DNA from: JACPDH01 sp041671505
GTDB lineage: Bacteria > Acidobacteriota > Thermoanaerobaculia > Gp7-AA8
Assembly: GCA_041671505.1 (NCBI GenBank)
Contig: JBAZBK010000016.1
Location: forward strand, 62,001-126,000
DNA: 64,000 bases
Reading direction: 5' to 3'
In this document: piece after piece, positions 43,479 to 51,925 of the stretch
How the letters are laid out: every line of letters begins with the position of its first letter
Position numbering within the stretch: position 1 is the first letter of the stretch
Program-made: the position numbers and the translations under genes
The notes under the pieces: model-generated
The model's input: the letters and a program-made list of their open reading frames with translations, nothing else
Databases searched by the model: none
Told to the model about the DNA's origin: nothing

Positions 43479-44453
43479 GTGCCCACCACCGGCCTCATCC
43501 TCGGCAAGTTCATGCCCCCGCATGCAGGGCATCTCCGTCTCATCGACGAAGCGCGCCGCCGCGTCGACGAGCTGGTGATTCTCGTCTGCTCGCTCGAGCA
43601 GGAGCCGATTCCGGGAGCGCTGCGTGCGGAGTGGATGCGGGAGATCGCGCCCGACGCGCGCGTAATCCACGTGACCGACGAGAACCCGTCACGCCCCGAG
43701 GAGCATCCGGAGTTCTGGGCGCTCTGGACGGCGACGATCCGTCGAAGCGCGCCCGGGCCGATCGACCTCGTCTTCGCGGGCGAAGGGTATGGCGAGGAGC
43801 TGGCACGAAGGCTCGATGCGCGGAGCATCGTCGTCGAACGCGAAGGCAGCGGGCTTCCGTCGGCGACGGAGATTCGCGAACGGCCGCTGACGCACTGGGA
43901 CCAGATCGCGATCCCGGCACGTCCGCACTTCGCGTTCCGGGTCGTGCTCACCGGCTCCGAGTGCGTCGGCAAGACGACGCTCGCCCACGAGCTCGCGCGT
44001 GAGCTCGACACCGTCTGCGGCGACGAGTTCGGGCGGGAGTACGTCGACGCGCTCGGCCGTTTTCCCGACGCGTCGGACGTCGAGCCGATCGCGCGCGGTC
44101 AGATGGCGAACCAGGATCGCGCGCTGCGTGCCGCGAACCGGATCGCGATCTTCGACACCGACCTCGTGAGCACCTGCGTCTACGCCGAGCACTACTACGG
44201 CAGCTGCCCGGACTGGGTCACCGAGGAGTCGATCCGCCGCAGAGCCGACCTCTACCTGCTGCTCCACATCGACGTCCCGTGGGTCCCCGATCCGCCTAAC
44301 CGCGACCGCGGGCACATGCGCGCCGCGATGCAGCAACTCTTCCGCGACGCGCTGAGCGCGCGCGGAATCGAATGGGTCGACGTGCGAGGCTCGTGGGAGG
44401 AACGGAAACGGGCGGCGCTCGAGGCGATACGCGAGAGAAGTGCTGAGTACTGA
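43479..44453 (+). CDS. nadR: NadR-like bifunctional nucleotidyltransferase/kinase
   Basis: A 324-residue protein with two domains. Residues 1-150 are an adenylyltransferase: GKFMPPHAGHLRLI holds the HxGH motif and SATEIRERP the ISSTxIR-like motif. Residues 155-320 are a P-loop kinase with Walker A GSECVGKTT and DTDLVSTCVYAEHYYG. NadR makes NAD from nicotinamide riboside via NMN. No HTH repressor domain is present. GTG 43479 is the only start near the conserved N-terminus. The last codons (SAEY) are made by the AGTRCTG heptad array. Convergent with a Pnu-family transporter gene that is under TPP control. Confidence 0.88.
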   Translation: MPTTGLILGKFMPPHAGHLRLIDEARRRVDELVILVCSLEQEPIPGALRAEWMREIAPDARVIHVTDENPSRPEEHPEFWALWTATIRRSAPGPIDLVFAGEGYGEELARRLDARSIVVEREGSGLPSATEIRERPLTHWDQIAIPARPHFAFRVVLTGSECVGKTTLAHELARELDTVCGDEFGREYVDALGRFPDASDVEPIARGQMANQDRALRAANRIAIFDTDLVSTCVYAEHYYGSCPDWVTEESIRRRADLYLLLHIDVPWVPDPPNRDRGHMRAAMQQLFRDALSARGIEWVDVRGSWEERKRAALEAIRERSAEY

Positions 44454-44515
44454 GTGCTGAGTGCTGAGTACTGAGTACTGAGTGCTGAGTACTGAGTGCT
44501 GAGTGCTGAGTGCTG
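44439..44515. repeat. AGTRCTG heptamer array, 11 units
   Basis: Eleven uninterrupted heptamers (AGTGCTG or AGTACTG) start inside the last codons of the NadR-like gene. Three reverse-complement units (CAGCACT) at about 44815-44836 form the other arm and lie inside the last codons of the convergent transporter gene. Confidence 0.95.
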
Positions 44516-44521
44516 AGTTAA

Positions 44522-44775
44522 GCGAGACGGCCGCGGAAGCGGCCGCGTCTAATTAGCCCCGCCCGTGAGGGCGGGGTTCGTGCGTGGTCCCGGACTTTCC
44601 GAGCCGCGGAAGCGGCGACGTCTGGTCCTCCCGCGCGTAAGCGCGGGGTTTGCCGCATGCAACTTGCGATTCAAAATGGCGCCGCTGACGCGGCGCCGAA
44701 AAATCTTGGTGATCGCCGTTCCCCGCCCTTACGGGCGGGGCTAATTAGAAACGGCCGCTTCCGCGGCCGACGTCA
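44522..44775. repeat. GC-rich hairpin cluster between convergent genes
   Basis: Inside the heptad arms lie ACGGCCGCGGAAGCGGCCGCGTC, CCCCGCCCGTGAGGGCGGGG, GCGCCGCTGACGCGGCGC, CCCGCCCTTACGGGCGGGGCTAATTAG and a final ACGGCCGCTTCCGCGGCCGACGT. The TCTAATTAG word recurs in inverted orientation, so this is one larger palindrome. It may also end transcription from both sides. No gene. Confidence 0.85.
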
Positions 44776-44813
44776 CTGACAACTCACAAAATCACATATC
44801 CACGATCGAGCAC

Positions 44814-45395
44814 TCAGCACTCAGCACTCAGCACTTCCGCCGGCGCGATCGCCTTCTTCCACTCGAACAGTCCCATCGTCGCGAGGACGATGAAGACGGC
44901 GTAGAGGCCGGCGGTCAGGTTGAGGTGGCGCGAGATGAAGAGGTAGACGTAGGCGATGTCGACCGCGATCCAGACGTGCCAGTTTTCGATCCACTTGCGG
45001 GTCATCATGAACTGCGCCACGAGGCTGTAGGCGGTCAGCGTGGAGTCAAAGAACGGGGCCGCCGCGTTCGTGTGGGCGGCCAGCGTCGTGCCGAGCCACC
45101 AGGCGAACGCGCCGCCGGCGACGAGGAGAAGCACGTAGACCGCAGGCTTCACTCGCGACACCTTCAGCCGCGTGTGCCCTTCGCCCCCGTAGAGCCACTC
45201 GTACCAGCCATAGACGTTGAACGCAAAGTAGACGACCTGCAAGCCCATGTCCGCGTAAAGCCGGTGCTGGTAGAAGAAGACGCCGTAGAGCGTGACCGCC
45301 ACGAGCCCGAGCGGCCAGGTCCAGATGTTCTGCTTGACGGTGAGCCAGACGCAGGCGAGCGTCGTCGCGACGGCAAAGATCTCGAGCGTGCTCAT
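44814..45395 (-). CDS. pnuT: Pnu-family vitamin transporter, probably thiamine (PnuT)
   Basis: A 193-residue protein with seven or so membrane segments and PnuC features: VKQNIWTWPLGLVAVTLYGVFFYQHRLYADMGLQVVYFAFNVYGWYEWLYGG and the second half KWIENWHVWIAVDIAYVYLFISRHL (WxxWxxxN/D motif). PnuC imports nicotinamide riboside; the related PnuT imports thiamine. It lies downstream of the TonB receptor in a transcript led by a TPP riboswitch, which favours thiamine. ATG 45395 begins the conserved helix. The C-terminal SAEC residues are encoded by the heptad repeat shared with the convergent gene. Confidence 0.82.
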   Translation of the reverse strand: MSTLEIFAVATTLACVWLTVKQNIWTWPLGLVAVTLYGVFFYQHRLYADMGLQVVYFAFNVYGWYEWLYGGEGHTRLKVSRVKPAVYVLLLVAGGAFAWWLGTTLAAHTNAAAPFFDSTLTAYSLVAQFMMTRKWIENWHVWIAVDIAYVYLFISRHLNLTAGLYAVFIVLATMGLFEWKKAIAPAEVLSAEC

Positions 45396-45414
45396 CGGAT
45401 TCGGGTCTTCAAGA

Positions 45415-45442
45415 CGCCGCCCGCCCCGAAGGGCGGGCGGCG
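45415..45442 (-). promoter_or_regulatory. Intercistronic hairpin between receptor and transporter genes
   Basis: CGCCGCCCGCCC and GGGCGGGCGGCG form a perfect 12-bp stem with a 4-nt loop, between the receptor stop and the transporter start. It could stabilise the upstream message or reduce transporter expression. Confidence 0.6.
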
Positions 45443-45450
45443 GGGACATC

Positions 45451-47760
45451 CTACATCCGGAAATCGATCGTCGCCATCACGTTCCGCGTCGCCGACGGGT
45501 AGTAGTACGGAATGCCGTCGAGCACGCGGTCGCCGGCGCTCGTCTCGGTGAAGTACTGGTAGCTGTATCCGCTCGCGTAGATCCGGTCGTTGTCGAAGAG
45601 GTTGTTGACGAAGATGTTGAGTCGCGGACGCCCCGGCAGCCAGCGCTCGAGAGCGAACGACGCGCGAAGGTCGGCATTCGTGTAGTCGGGAGTCACGAGA
45701 GAGGAGTCTCCCGTGTTGTCGAGCTGCGACTCGCCGACGTAGCGACCCGACACGCCGAAGGTCATCCCCGGACGCGCCGTCCAGTCGACCGAGAGGTTCG
45801 CGGTGACCGACGGCGTCAGGAGCGGCTCGACGTCGTGATACTCGAGAGGCACGCTCTCGAGATAGCTGCCGTCCTCGCCGTAGACGTCGGTGTACTGCGT
45901 CCACTCCGAGATCCTGCTGTGGCTGAAGGTCGCGTTGCCGCCGAGCTCGATCGTACGCGCCTCGTTTGCAGTCCAGCGGAAGTCGACCTCGATGCCGCGG
46001 CGATAGCTCTCGTCGACGTTGCGACGGAGCGGAAGCCCGATATCGGAGAGCTCACCGGTGAGCGCGATCTCGTCGTTGAACTCCATCGCGTAGAGGTTGA
46101 CCGTCAGGGCGTGGCGCGGGCCATTCCAGTCGATGCCGGCCTCGACGTCGGTGACCTCCTCGGGCTTCACCGCCTCGAGGTCGTACGGCACGGTCGCATT
46201 GTCTTCTCCGGCAAGCATGTCGTTGCGCGTCGGCTCGCGCGAGGCCTGCCCGACCGATGCGTACGCGCTGAGCCCGGAGGAGATGCGGTAACGTGCGCCG
46301 AGCTTCGGGTTGAAGAAGCTCCAATCGACGCTGCCGAGGTCGGGATCGCCGTCGTACGAGAACTCCGCGAAGCGCAGCTGCGCGTCGCCGTATAGATTGC
46401 AGCGTCCCGCGTCGCGGCTCGCCTTCACGAATGCCATCGTTTCGGTCTTGAAGCCGGTGTTGAAGTACTGCTGCGCGCCGTCGATCGTCTGGAAGTGATC
46501 GCCGTCGTAGTCGGCGTAATGCGCGCCGGCGGAAAGATCGACGTTGCCGATCCGGCTGTTGACCGTCGCCATCAGACCGGTGGTCTGCTGGTCGAGATGG
46601 AACTTGAGCAGCGCCGTCTGAGTCTCCGGATCGCCCCATAGCTGGAAGAATCCCTGCGCGCCGTTGTAGTAGGCGGTCGCGGTGAGACTCGACGCGCTGC
46701 CGAGCATCGTCGTGTACTGAAGCTGGACGATGTCCTGCCCGAAGTCGTCGCGCTCCGACTCGTCGAGCGGATTGAAGGTCGGGTGCTCCTCGAGCGTCGC
46801 CTCGTCAGCCGCGAGGTACGACATCTGGCTCTTCTCCCGGCCGAAGATCGAGACGAGCTTGAGCATCGAGTCGTCGTTGCGCCACGAGCCGTTGAGATAG
46901 ATCGAATGCTGCTCCACCCCCGAGTGGTCGCGATAGCCATCGGTCTCGTTGTACGACGCCCGTCCCCAGAGCGCGAAGCCGTTGCCGAGCGTCCCGCTCT
47001 GGAAGGCAGCGGTCGCGCGCGTGGTATCGAACGAGCCGGCCGTCAACTCGGCCGACACCGAGCCGTTCTCGTCGAGCGGCATGCTCGTGAAGTTGATCGA
47101 GCCGCCGTATGAGGGCGAACCGACCGTCGACGTGCCGACGCCGCGCTGCACCTGGATCGAGTCGACCGCGCCGGCGAAATCGGTGATGTTGTTGAAGTAG
47201 AACGCGTTCTCCGCGGGATCGTTGAGCGGCACGCCGTCGAGCGTCATGTTGATCCGCGTCTGGCCGATGCCGCGCAGGGAGACGTACGAGTAGTTCGTTC
47301 CCGAGCCCGAGTCGGAGTACGACGTCATCGACGGCGCGACGGAGAGCAGGAGCGGCATGTCCTGCCCCTGGTAGCGCTGCTCGATCTCGCTCCGCCCGAT
47401 GTCTTTCTTCGTGACCGGAGTCGCGTCGGCGGCGCGGATCGCCGACACGACGAGCTCGTCGGCGATCTGCGGGAGCGGCTGAAGCACGATGACCGAGCTG
47501 CAGGCCCACGCGCCTGCCTGCCGCGGCTGGAAGCGGGGATGACTCACCACGAGCTCGATCGCGGCGGGCGGCGAGGGGATCACGAACATGCCGTCCTGAT
47601 CGGTCGTCACGACCGTGCTGCCGGCGGCAACGCGCGCCCCGGCGATCGCGTCACCGTTCGGCCCGACGACGCGCGCGCGACAGAAGGTGTCCGACGCAAA
47701 AATAGGGAGACTGAGAAGGATGCCGAAAAGAAAAAAACCGAGACTGCGGATGTTTTTCAC
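45451..47760 (-). CDS. TonB-dependent outer-membrane receptor, TPP-riboswitch controlled
   Basis: A 769-residue receptor: signal peptide (VKNIRSLGFFLFGILLSLPIFA), a carboxypeptidase-like Ig domain (CRARVVGPNGDAIAGARVAA), a plug (VTKKDIGRSEIEQRYQGQDMPLLLSVAPSM to about 230) and a 22-strand barrel ending in YPSATRNVMATIDFRM. The usual TonB-box is not obvious; VVSAIRAADATPVTKK may serve. GTG 47760 is chosen because it starts the signal peptide and has GGAGG nearby; the frame opens at 47799 without one. Riboswitch control makes thiamine or a precursor the likely ligand. Confidence 0.9.
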   Translation of the reverse strand: MKNIRSLGFFLFGILLSLPIFASDTFCRARVVGPNGDAIAGARVAAGSTVVTTDQDGMFVIPSPPAAIELVVSHPRFQPRQAGAWACSSVIVLQPLPQIADELVVSAIRAADATPVTKKDIGRSEIEQRYQGQDMPLLLSVAPSMTSYSDSGSGTNYSYVSLRGIGQTRINMTLDGVPLNDPAENAFYFNNITDFAGAVDSIQVQRGVGTSTVGSPSYGGSINFTSMPLDENGSVSAELTAGSFDTTRATAAFQSGTLGNGFALWGRASYNETDGYRDHSGVEQHSIYLNGSWRNDDSMLKLVSIFGREKSQMSYLAADEATLEEHPTFNPLDESERDDFGQDIVQLQYTTMLGSASSLTATAYYNGAQGFFQLWGDPETQTALLKFHLDQQTTGLMATVNSRIGNVDLSAGAHYADYDGDHFQTIDGAQQYFNTGFKTETMAFVKASRDAGRCNLYGDAQLRFAEFSYDGDPDLGSVDWSFFNPKLGARYRISSGLSAYASVGQASREPTRNDMLAGEDNATVPYDLEAVKPEEVTDVEAGIDWNGPRHALTVNLYAMEFNDEIALTGELSDIGLPLRRNVDESYRRGIEVDFRWTANEARTIELGGNATFSHSRISEWTQYTDVYGEDGSYLESVPLEYHDVEPLLTPSVTANLSVDWTARPGMTFGVSGRYVGESQLDNTGDSSLVTPDYTNADLRASFALERWLPGRPRLNIFVNNLFDNDRIYASGYSYQYFTETSAGDRVLDGIPYYYPSATRNVMATIDFRM

Positions 47761-47763
47761 GAT

Positions 47764-47780
47764 GCCTCCGACTTCGAGGC
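47764..47780 (-). promoter_or_regulatory. Candidate hairpin sequestering the receptor ribosome site
   Basis: On the transcript GCCTC and GAGGC pair around a 7-nt loop; the 3' arm includes most of the GGAGG just before the GTG start. It could be the expression platform by which the riboswitch blocks translation. Confidence 0.5.
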
Positions 47781-47811
47781 GCCACAGGAGGAGCGCCACG
47801 CTCCACCTCTG

Positions 47812-47886
47812 CCGTTCCCTACGCCGGTATAAACCGGATCAGGTTCGAGGGTTTGATCTCAGGCTCTTTCGAGCCACCCCTAGGCG
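47812..47886 (-). ncRNA. TPP riboswitch (THI element)
   Basis: Read on the minus strand, the sequence has all the conserved TPP aptamer blocks in order: GGGGTGGCTC, a GAAA loop, CCTGAGATCAAACCCT, CGAACCTGATCCGG, TACCGGCGTAGGGA. P1 (CCTA/TAGG), P2 and P4 (CCGG/CCGG) are formed. It lies about 50 bases upstream of the receptor start and should repress the receptor and transporter genes when thiamine pyrophosphate is abundant. Confidence 0.95.
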
Positions 47887-47939
47887 CGGGAGTGAGTTTA
47901 GCGCGGAGCGGGAGTTCAGTGTCAACAGCTTGAAGTGAG

Positions 47940-48025
47940 AACGGTGAACGTAGAATTTTGAATCCAGAAATGGAAGCAATCCCGGTCCCCTTTCTGGGTT
48001 CAGAATTCAAAGCTCAGCGCGCTGA
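47940..48025. repeat. Imperfect heptad-type inverted repeat
   Basis: GAATTTTGAATCCAGAAA (about 47953-47970) and TTTCTGGGTTCAGAATTC (about 47991-48008) pair with mismatches around a GC-rich loop. The words match those of the perfect repeat at 1561. It is followed by an AT-rich stretch (48070-48130) that may hold the promoter of the next gene. Confidence 0.8.
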
Positions 48026-48129
48026 CTTCCATCTGCCGAAGTTGCGCGGAGTGAGGGCTCGCAAATCGATACGAATCATTGAGCTAATAAAACAGCACTA
48101 AAATATTGATCTATATTAAGGCCTATCAA

Positions 48130-48642
48130 ATGAAGCTTAAAAAAACTTCGCCACGCGCCGCTCGCATCCCGCGAAGCAAATCGCACCGCCAGGAATCTCT
48201 CAATTCTCAAGTCCCAATTCTCAATTCGTCCGCGGCGCCGCCGCCCGCCGGCTACTCCGGGACGCCGCTACCGAAGAAGCTCGGCATCAAGCCTGGCGCG
48301 ACGGTGCTGCTCGTCAGCGCACCCGCCGGGTTTGCGGACACACTCGGCGAGCTGCCGCCCGGCGCGAAGCTCGCGCGATCGTCACGATCGCCAGTCCCGA
48401 CGATCCTTCTCTTCGTCCGATCGCAGGCCACTCTCGCGAAGGCGTTCGAGCCAGCGACGATGAAGCTCTCCACACCCGGCGCTCTCTGGATCATCTGGCC
48501 AAAGAAGAGCTCACCCCTCGCCGGCGACCTCGGCGAGAACGAGATCCGCGCCTTCGGCCTCGCGCGCGGCTTCGTCGATTACAAGGTCTGCGCCGTCGAC
48601 GCCGACTGGTCGGGGCTGGTGTTCGCTAGGAGGCGGAGTTGA
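48130..48642 (+). CDS. DUF3052-like protein with repeat-encoded N-terminus
   Basis: A 170-residue protein. From about residue 40 it matches the DUF3052 pattern: GYSGTPLPKKLGIKPGATVLLVSAPAGF, PTILLFVRSQATLAKAF, PGALWIIWPKK and FGLARGFVDYKVCAVDADWSGLVFARRR. Relatives usually begin near this block. Here the first 40 residues are polar and encoded partly by four heptamers (48201-48228, CAATTCT, CAAGTCC, CAATTCT, CAATTCG). No start codon lies closer in frame, so ATG 48130, in an AT-rich leader, is used. Function of the family is unknown. Confidence 0.7.
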   Translation: MKLKKTSPRAARIPRSKSHRQESLNSQVPILNSSAAPPPAGYSGTPLPKKLGIKPGATVLLVSAPAGFADTLGELPPGAKLARSSRSPVPTILLFVRSQATLAKAFEPATMKLSTPGALWIIWPKKSSPLAGDLGENEIRAFGLARGFVDYKVCAVDADWSGLVFARRRS

Positions 48643-48687
48643 ATCTTCCTTCGATTGCGGTGCGTCCATGCATCAGGGTCGAGAGAA

Positions 48688-48801
48688 AACCGAAATGAAG
48701 AATGTCGAATGAAGAACGAGGAATGAAGAAAGGTGAACCGCGACACGGCCGGCTCCCACTTCTCAATTCTTCATTCTGCATTCGACATTCTTCATTTCGG
48801 T
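48688..48801. repeat. Perfect 24-bp inverted repeat with heptad interior
   Basis: Bases 48688-48711 and 48778-48801 are exact reverse complements (AACCGAAATGAAGAATGTCGAATG and partner), and the interior continues the pattern (CAATTCT, TCATTCT, GCATTCG, ACATTCT, TCATTTC in 7-nt steps). A short TCTCGCC heptad tract follows at 48828-48848, ten bases before a TATCCT box. No gene lies in 48643-48898. Confidence 0.92.
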
Positions 48802-48898
48802 TTCCATGACGAACTGCAGGCGCGCCTCTCGCCTCTCGCCTCCCGCCCCCCGCTCGCGTATCCTTTCTCGTCACGCTCAAAACCCCGGAGGCCCCTTG

Positions 48899-51800
48899 AT
48901 GAAGCTCGTGCGGATCCTCGCAGCTCTCCTCGCCCTCGCCACGCCGCTTGGCGCCGAGACCACCGCCCCGCTCGGCATCCGCGACAACACGCCGCACGTC
49001 GTCGCCTTCACGAACGCGACGATCGTCGTTTCACCTTCGAAGACACTCGAGAAGGCGACGCTCCTGCTTCGCGACGGGCGCGTCGAGGCGGTCGGGACGG
49101 CAGTGAAAGTCCCATCGGATGCCGTGGCCGCCGACGCGACGGGACGCACGCTCTACCCCGGCTTTATCGATCCCTACAGCGACTACGGGCTTTCGTCGGT
49201 CGGAGATCTCAATCCGGCGTGGACCGGCACCACGGAGAAATCCGAAGGTACCCGCAGTGGCACGAACGCATGGAACGACGCCATCCACGCCGAGATCGAC
49301 TGGGTCTCGCGCTTCGCGCCCGACGGGAAGGCCGCGAGCGACCTGCTCGGAAACGGCTACGCGGTTGTGCAATCGTCGAAGCTCGATGGCATCTTCCGCG
49401 GCCGCGCATTCGTCGCGTCTCTCCGCGGCGGGCTTCCGAACGAGCTCGTGATCGAGCCTCACTCACGGCAGTTCATGTCGTTCGACAAGGGGAGCTCGAA
49501 GCAGGATTACCCCGAGTCGCTCATGGGCTCGATCGCGCTCGTCCGCCAGACGCTGCTCGACGCGCGCTGGTACGCCGACGCGCAGGCCGCCTGGGCGAAG
49601 AACCGCAACCAGAAGGCGCCGGAGACGAACCGCGCGCTCGAGGCGCTCGCCGCGAATCGCGCGCCTGTCGTCTTCGAGACCGGCAACGAGCTCTCGCTCC
49701 TGCGCGCCGCGCGGATCGGCGCCGAGATGAAGCTCGCGATCATCTACGTCGGGACGCACCGCGAGGCGAGCCGCCTCGACGAGATCGCCGCGCTGAAGCC
49801 GACGATCATCCTTCCCGTCTCGCTTCCGAGCCGCCCCGACGCCGTCCTTCCGGGTGACGAGCTCGACACGACCCTGGGTGCGCTGCGCGTGTGGGAACGC
49901 GCTCCCTGCACGGCGTCAGCGCTCGCCTCACGCGGCGCAACCATCGCATTCACCAGCCGCGGGCTCGGGGAGAACGAGAAGTTCTTCGAGAACATCGCCC
50001 AGATGCTCCGCTGCGGACTCGACCGCGGCGTCGCCCTGGGCGCGCTCACGACCGTCCCGGCGTCGATCGCCGGCGTCGAGGGCGAGGTCGGAACTCTCGA
50101 GCCGGGCAAGCGCGGCAACGTCGTCGTCGCGGATGGCGATCTGTTCGACGGCGGCAAAGTGCGCGCCGTCTGGATCGACGGCGTGCTCGCCCTCGAGCCC
50201 GAGACCGACTTCCGCGGCAAGTACGACCTCAGCTTCGCCGACAAGACGGTGCGGCTCGAGTTGAGCGGAACCGCGGCCAAACTCGACGCGACGCTGTCGT
50301 CGGGCGGCAAGGAGACGCTGAGCGCCGCCGTGCAGCGAACGAAGTTCTCCTTCGCCTTCGCCCAGCCGCTCGACGATTTCGGCTTCGGCGGCACGGCTCG
50401 ATTCCAGTTCGAGAGCTTCCGTGGTCCGCTCTCGGGAAGGGTGAGGCTCGGCGACGGACGCTGGCTCGCGGTCGCAATCACCCCGATCACCGACGAAAAG
50501 CTGGCCGCGAAGAAGGACGCGGACGCCGAGCTCGTCTCGCACCCGACACTCCCGAACGTCGCCTTCGGCTGGGAGAGCCTTCCGAAGCGCGAGAACGTCC
50601 TCGTACGGAACGCGACGATCTTCACGAGCGGCAAAGCGGGCGTGCTCGAGAACGCCGATCTGCTCGTCGTCGACGGAAAGGTCGCGAAGGTCGGTTCCGC
50701 GCTTGCCCTTCCCGCCGGCGTACGCGTCGTCGATGCGACCGGCAAGTTCATCACGCCGGGGATCATCGACGAGCACTCGCACGTCGCGATCTCGCAGGGC
50801 GTGAATGAAGGAACCCACAACGTCACCTCCGAGGTGCGGATCGCCGATGTGGTGAACCCCGACGACGTCGGCATCTATCGCGCGCTCGCCGGCGGCACGA
50901 CGATGGCGCAGCTGTTTCACGGCTCCGCGAACCCGATCGGCGGCCAGGCGCAGGTGGTGAAGTTCCGCTGGGGCCAGGGATCCGAGGGGATGAAATTCGA
51001 CGCCGCGCCCCTCACGATCAAGTTCGCGCTCGGCGAGAACGTGAAGCAGTCGAACTGGGGTGGAACCTCCCGCTATCCGCAGACGCGCATGGGCGTCGAG
51101 ACGATCATGAAGGACTGGTTCCTCGCAGCGCGGGAGTACGCCGCGAAGCAAAAGGGGTGGAGCGCACTCTCCGCGAAACAGCGCGAGGGGCGCGTGCCGC
51201 CTCGGCGCGATCTTCGGCTCGACGCTCTTGTCGAGATCCTCGAAGGAAAGCGCTTCGTCCACGCTCACTCTTACGTGCAGAGCGAGATCCTGATGCTGAT
51301 GCGCCTCGCCGAGGAGCTCGGCTTCCGCGTGCAGACCTTCACTCACATCCTCGAGGGCTACAAGGTCGCGGGCGAGATGGCCAAACACGGCGCATCCGCA
51401 GCAGGCTTCTCCGACTGGTGGGCCTACAAGTACGAGGTGTGGGACGCGATACCGTACTCCCCCTGCGTCACGCGCGAGCGGGGCGTCGTGACGGCGATCA
51501 ATTCTGATTCGTCGGAGCTGATCCGCCGCCTGAACCAGGAGGCGGCGAAATCGATTCGCTATTGCGGCCTCGAGCCTGCCGAAGCGCTGAAGATGGTCAC
51601 GATCAACCCGGCGATCACGCTGAAGATCGACGCGCGCGTCGGCTCGCTCGAAGAGGGCAAGGATGGCGACTTCGTGATCTGGAGCGGCAATCCACTCTCG
51701 ATGTTCAGTAAGCCGGAACAGACCTGGATCGACGGAACGAACTATTTCGACCTCGCGCGCGACGCGCAGATGCGAAAGCGTGACGCTGCCGAAAAGAAGG

Positions 51801-51925
51801 CGCTGCTCGACAAGGCGGCGGCATCGAAACCACGCGGCGGCGTCCCGGCGCAAGCCGCCGAGATGGACGCCTGGCACTGTGACGACGTCGTGGATGTCTG
51901 GGCGAAGAACGAGGTGACCCGATGA
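48899..51925 (+). CDS. Exported double amidohydrolase: degenerate N-terminal half, intact C-terminal half
   Basis: A 1008-residue protein with a signal peptide (to LGAET). Residues 30-430 form an imidazolonepropionase-like amidohydrolase whose metal motif is lost (GFIDPYSDYGL instead of HxH). A beta-rich linker (about 450-560) follows. Residues 575-990 form a second amidohydrolase with the metal pair His626/His628 in GIIDEHSHVA, further His in FVHAHSYVQ and FTHILEGYK, and Asp in INSDSSEL. Hydrolysis of a cyclic amide or peptide in the periplasm is likely. CCGGAGG precedes ATG 48899. It overlaps the next gene (ATGA). Confidence 0.88.
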   Translation: MKLVRILAALLALATPLGAETTAPLGIRDNTPHVVAFTNATIVVSPSKTLEKATLLLRDGRVEAVGTAVKVPSDAVAADATGRTLYPGFIDPYSDYGLSSVGDLNPAWTGTTEKSEGTRSGTNAWNDAIHAEIDWVSRFAPDGKAASDLLGNGYAVVQSSKLDGIFRGRAFVASLRGGLPNELVIEPHSRQFMSFDKGSSKQDYPESLMGSIALVRQTLLDARWYADAQAAWAKNRNQKAPETNRALEALAANRAPVVFETGNELSLLRAARIGAEMKLAIIYVGTHREASRLDEIAALKPTIILPVSLPSRPDAVLPGDELDTTLGALRVWERAPCTASALASRGATIAFTSRGLGENEKFFENIAQMLRCGLDRGVALGALTTVPASIAGVEGEVGTLEPGKRGNVVVADGDLFDGGKVRAVWIDGVLALEPETDFRGKYDLSFADKTVRLELSGTAAKLDATLSSGGKETLSAAVQRTKFSFAFAQPLDDFGFGGTARFQFESFRGPLSGRVRLGDGRWLAVAITPITDEKLAAKKDADAELVSHPTLPNVAFGWESLPKRENVLVRNATIFTSGKAGVLENADLLVVDGKVAKVGSALALPAGVRVVDATGKFITPGIIDEHSHVAISQGVNEGTHNVTSEVRIADVVNPDDVGIYRALAGGTTMAQLFHGSANPIGGQAQVVKFRWGQGSEGMKFDAAPLTIKFALGENVKQSNWGGTSRYPQTRMGVETIMKDWFLAAREYAAKQKGWSALSAKQREGRVPPRRDLRLDALVEILEGKRFVHAHSYVQSEILMLMRLAEELGFRVQTFTHILEGYKVAGEMAKHGASAAGFSDWWAYKYEVWDAIPYSPCVTRERGVVTAINSDSSELIRRLNQEAAKSIRYCGLEPAEALKMVTINPAITLKIDARVGSLEEGKDGDFVIWSGNPLSMFSKPEQTWIDGTNYFDLARDAQMRKRDAAEKKALLDKAAASKPRGGVPAQAAEMDAWHCDDVVDVWAKNEVTR

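Noticed and set aside
44522..44775. A structured non-coding RNA gene in the convergent gap
   Set aside because: The hairpins are explained by dispersed repeats; no promoter or conserved RNA family is recognisable.
44814..45395. Annotation as nicotinamide riboside transporter PnuC
   Set aside because: The operon is led by a TPP riboswitch, which favours thiamine (PnuT); the neighbouring NadR-like gene keeps some doubt.
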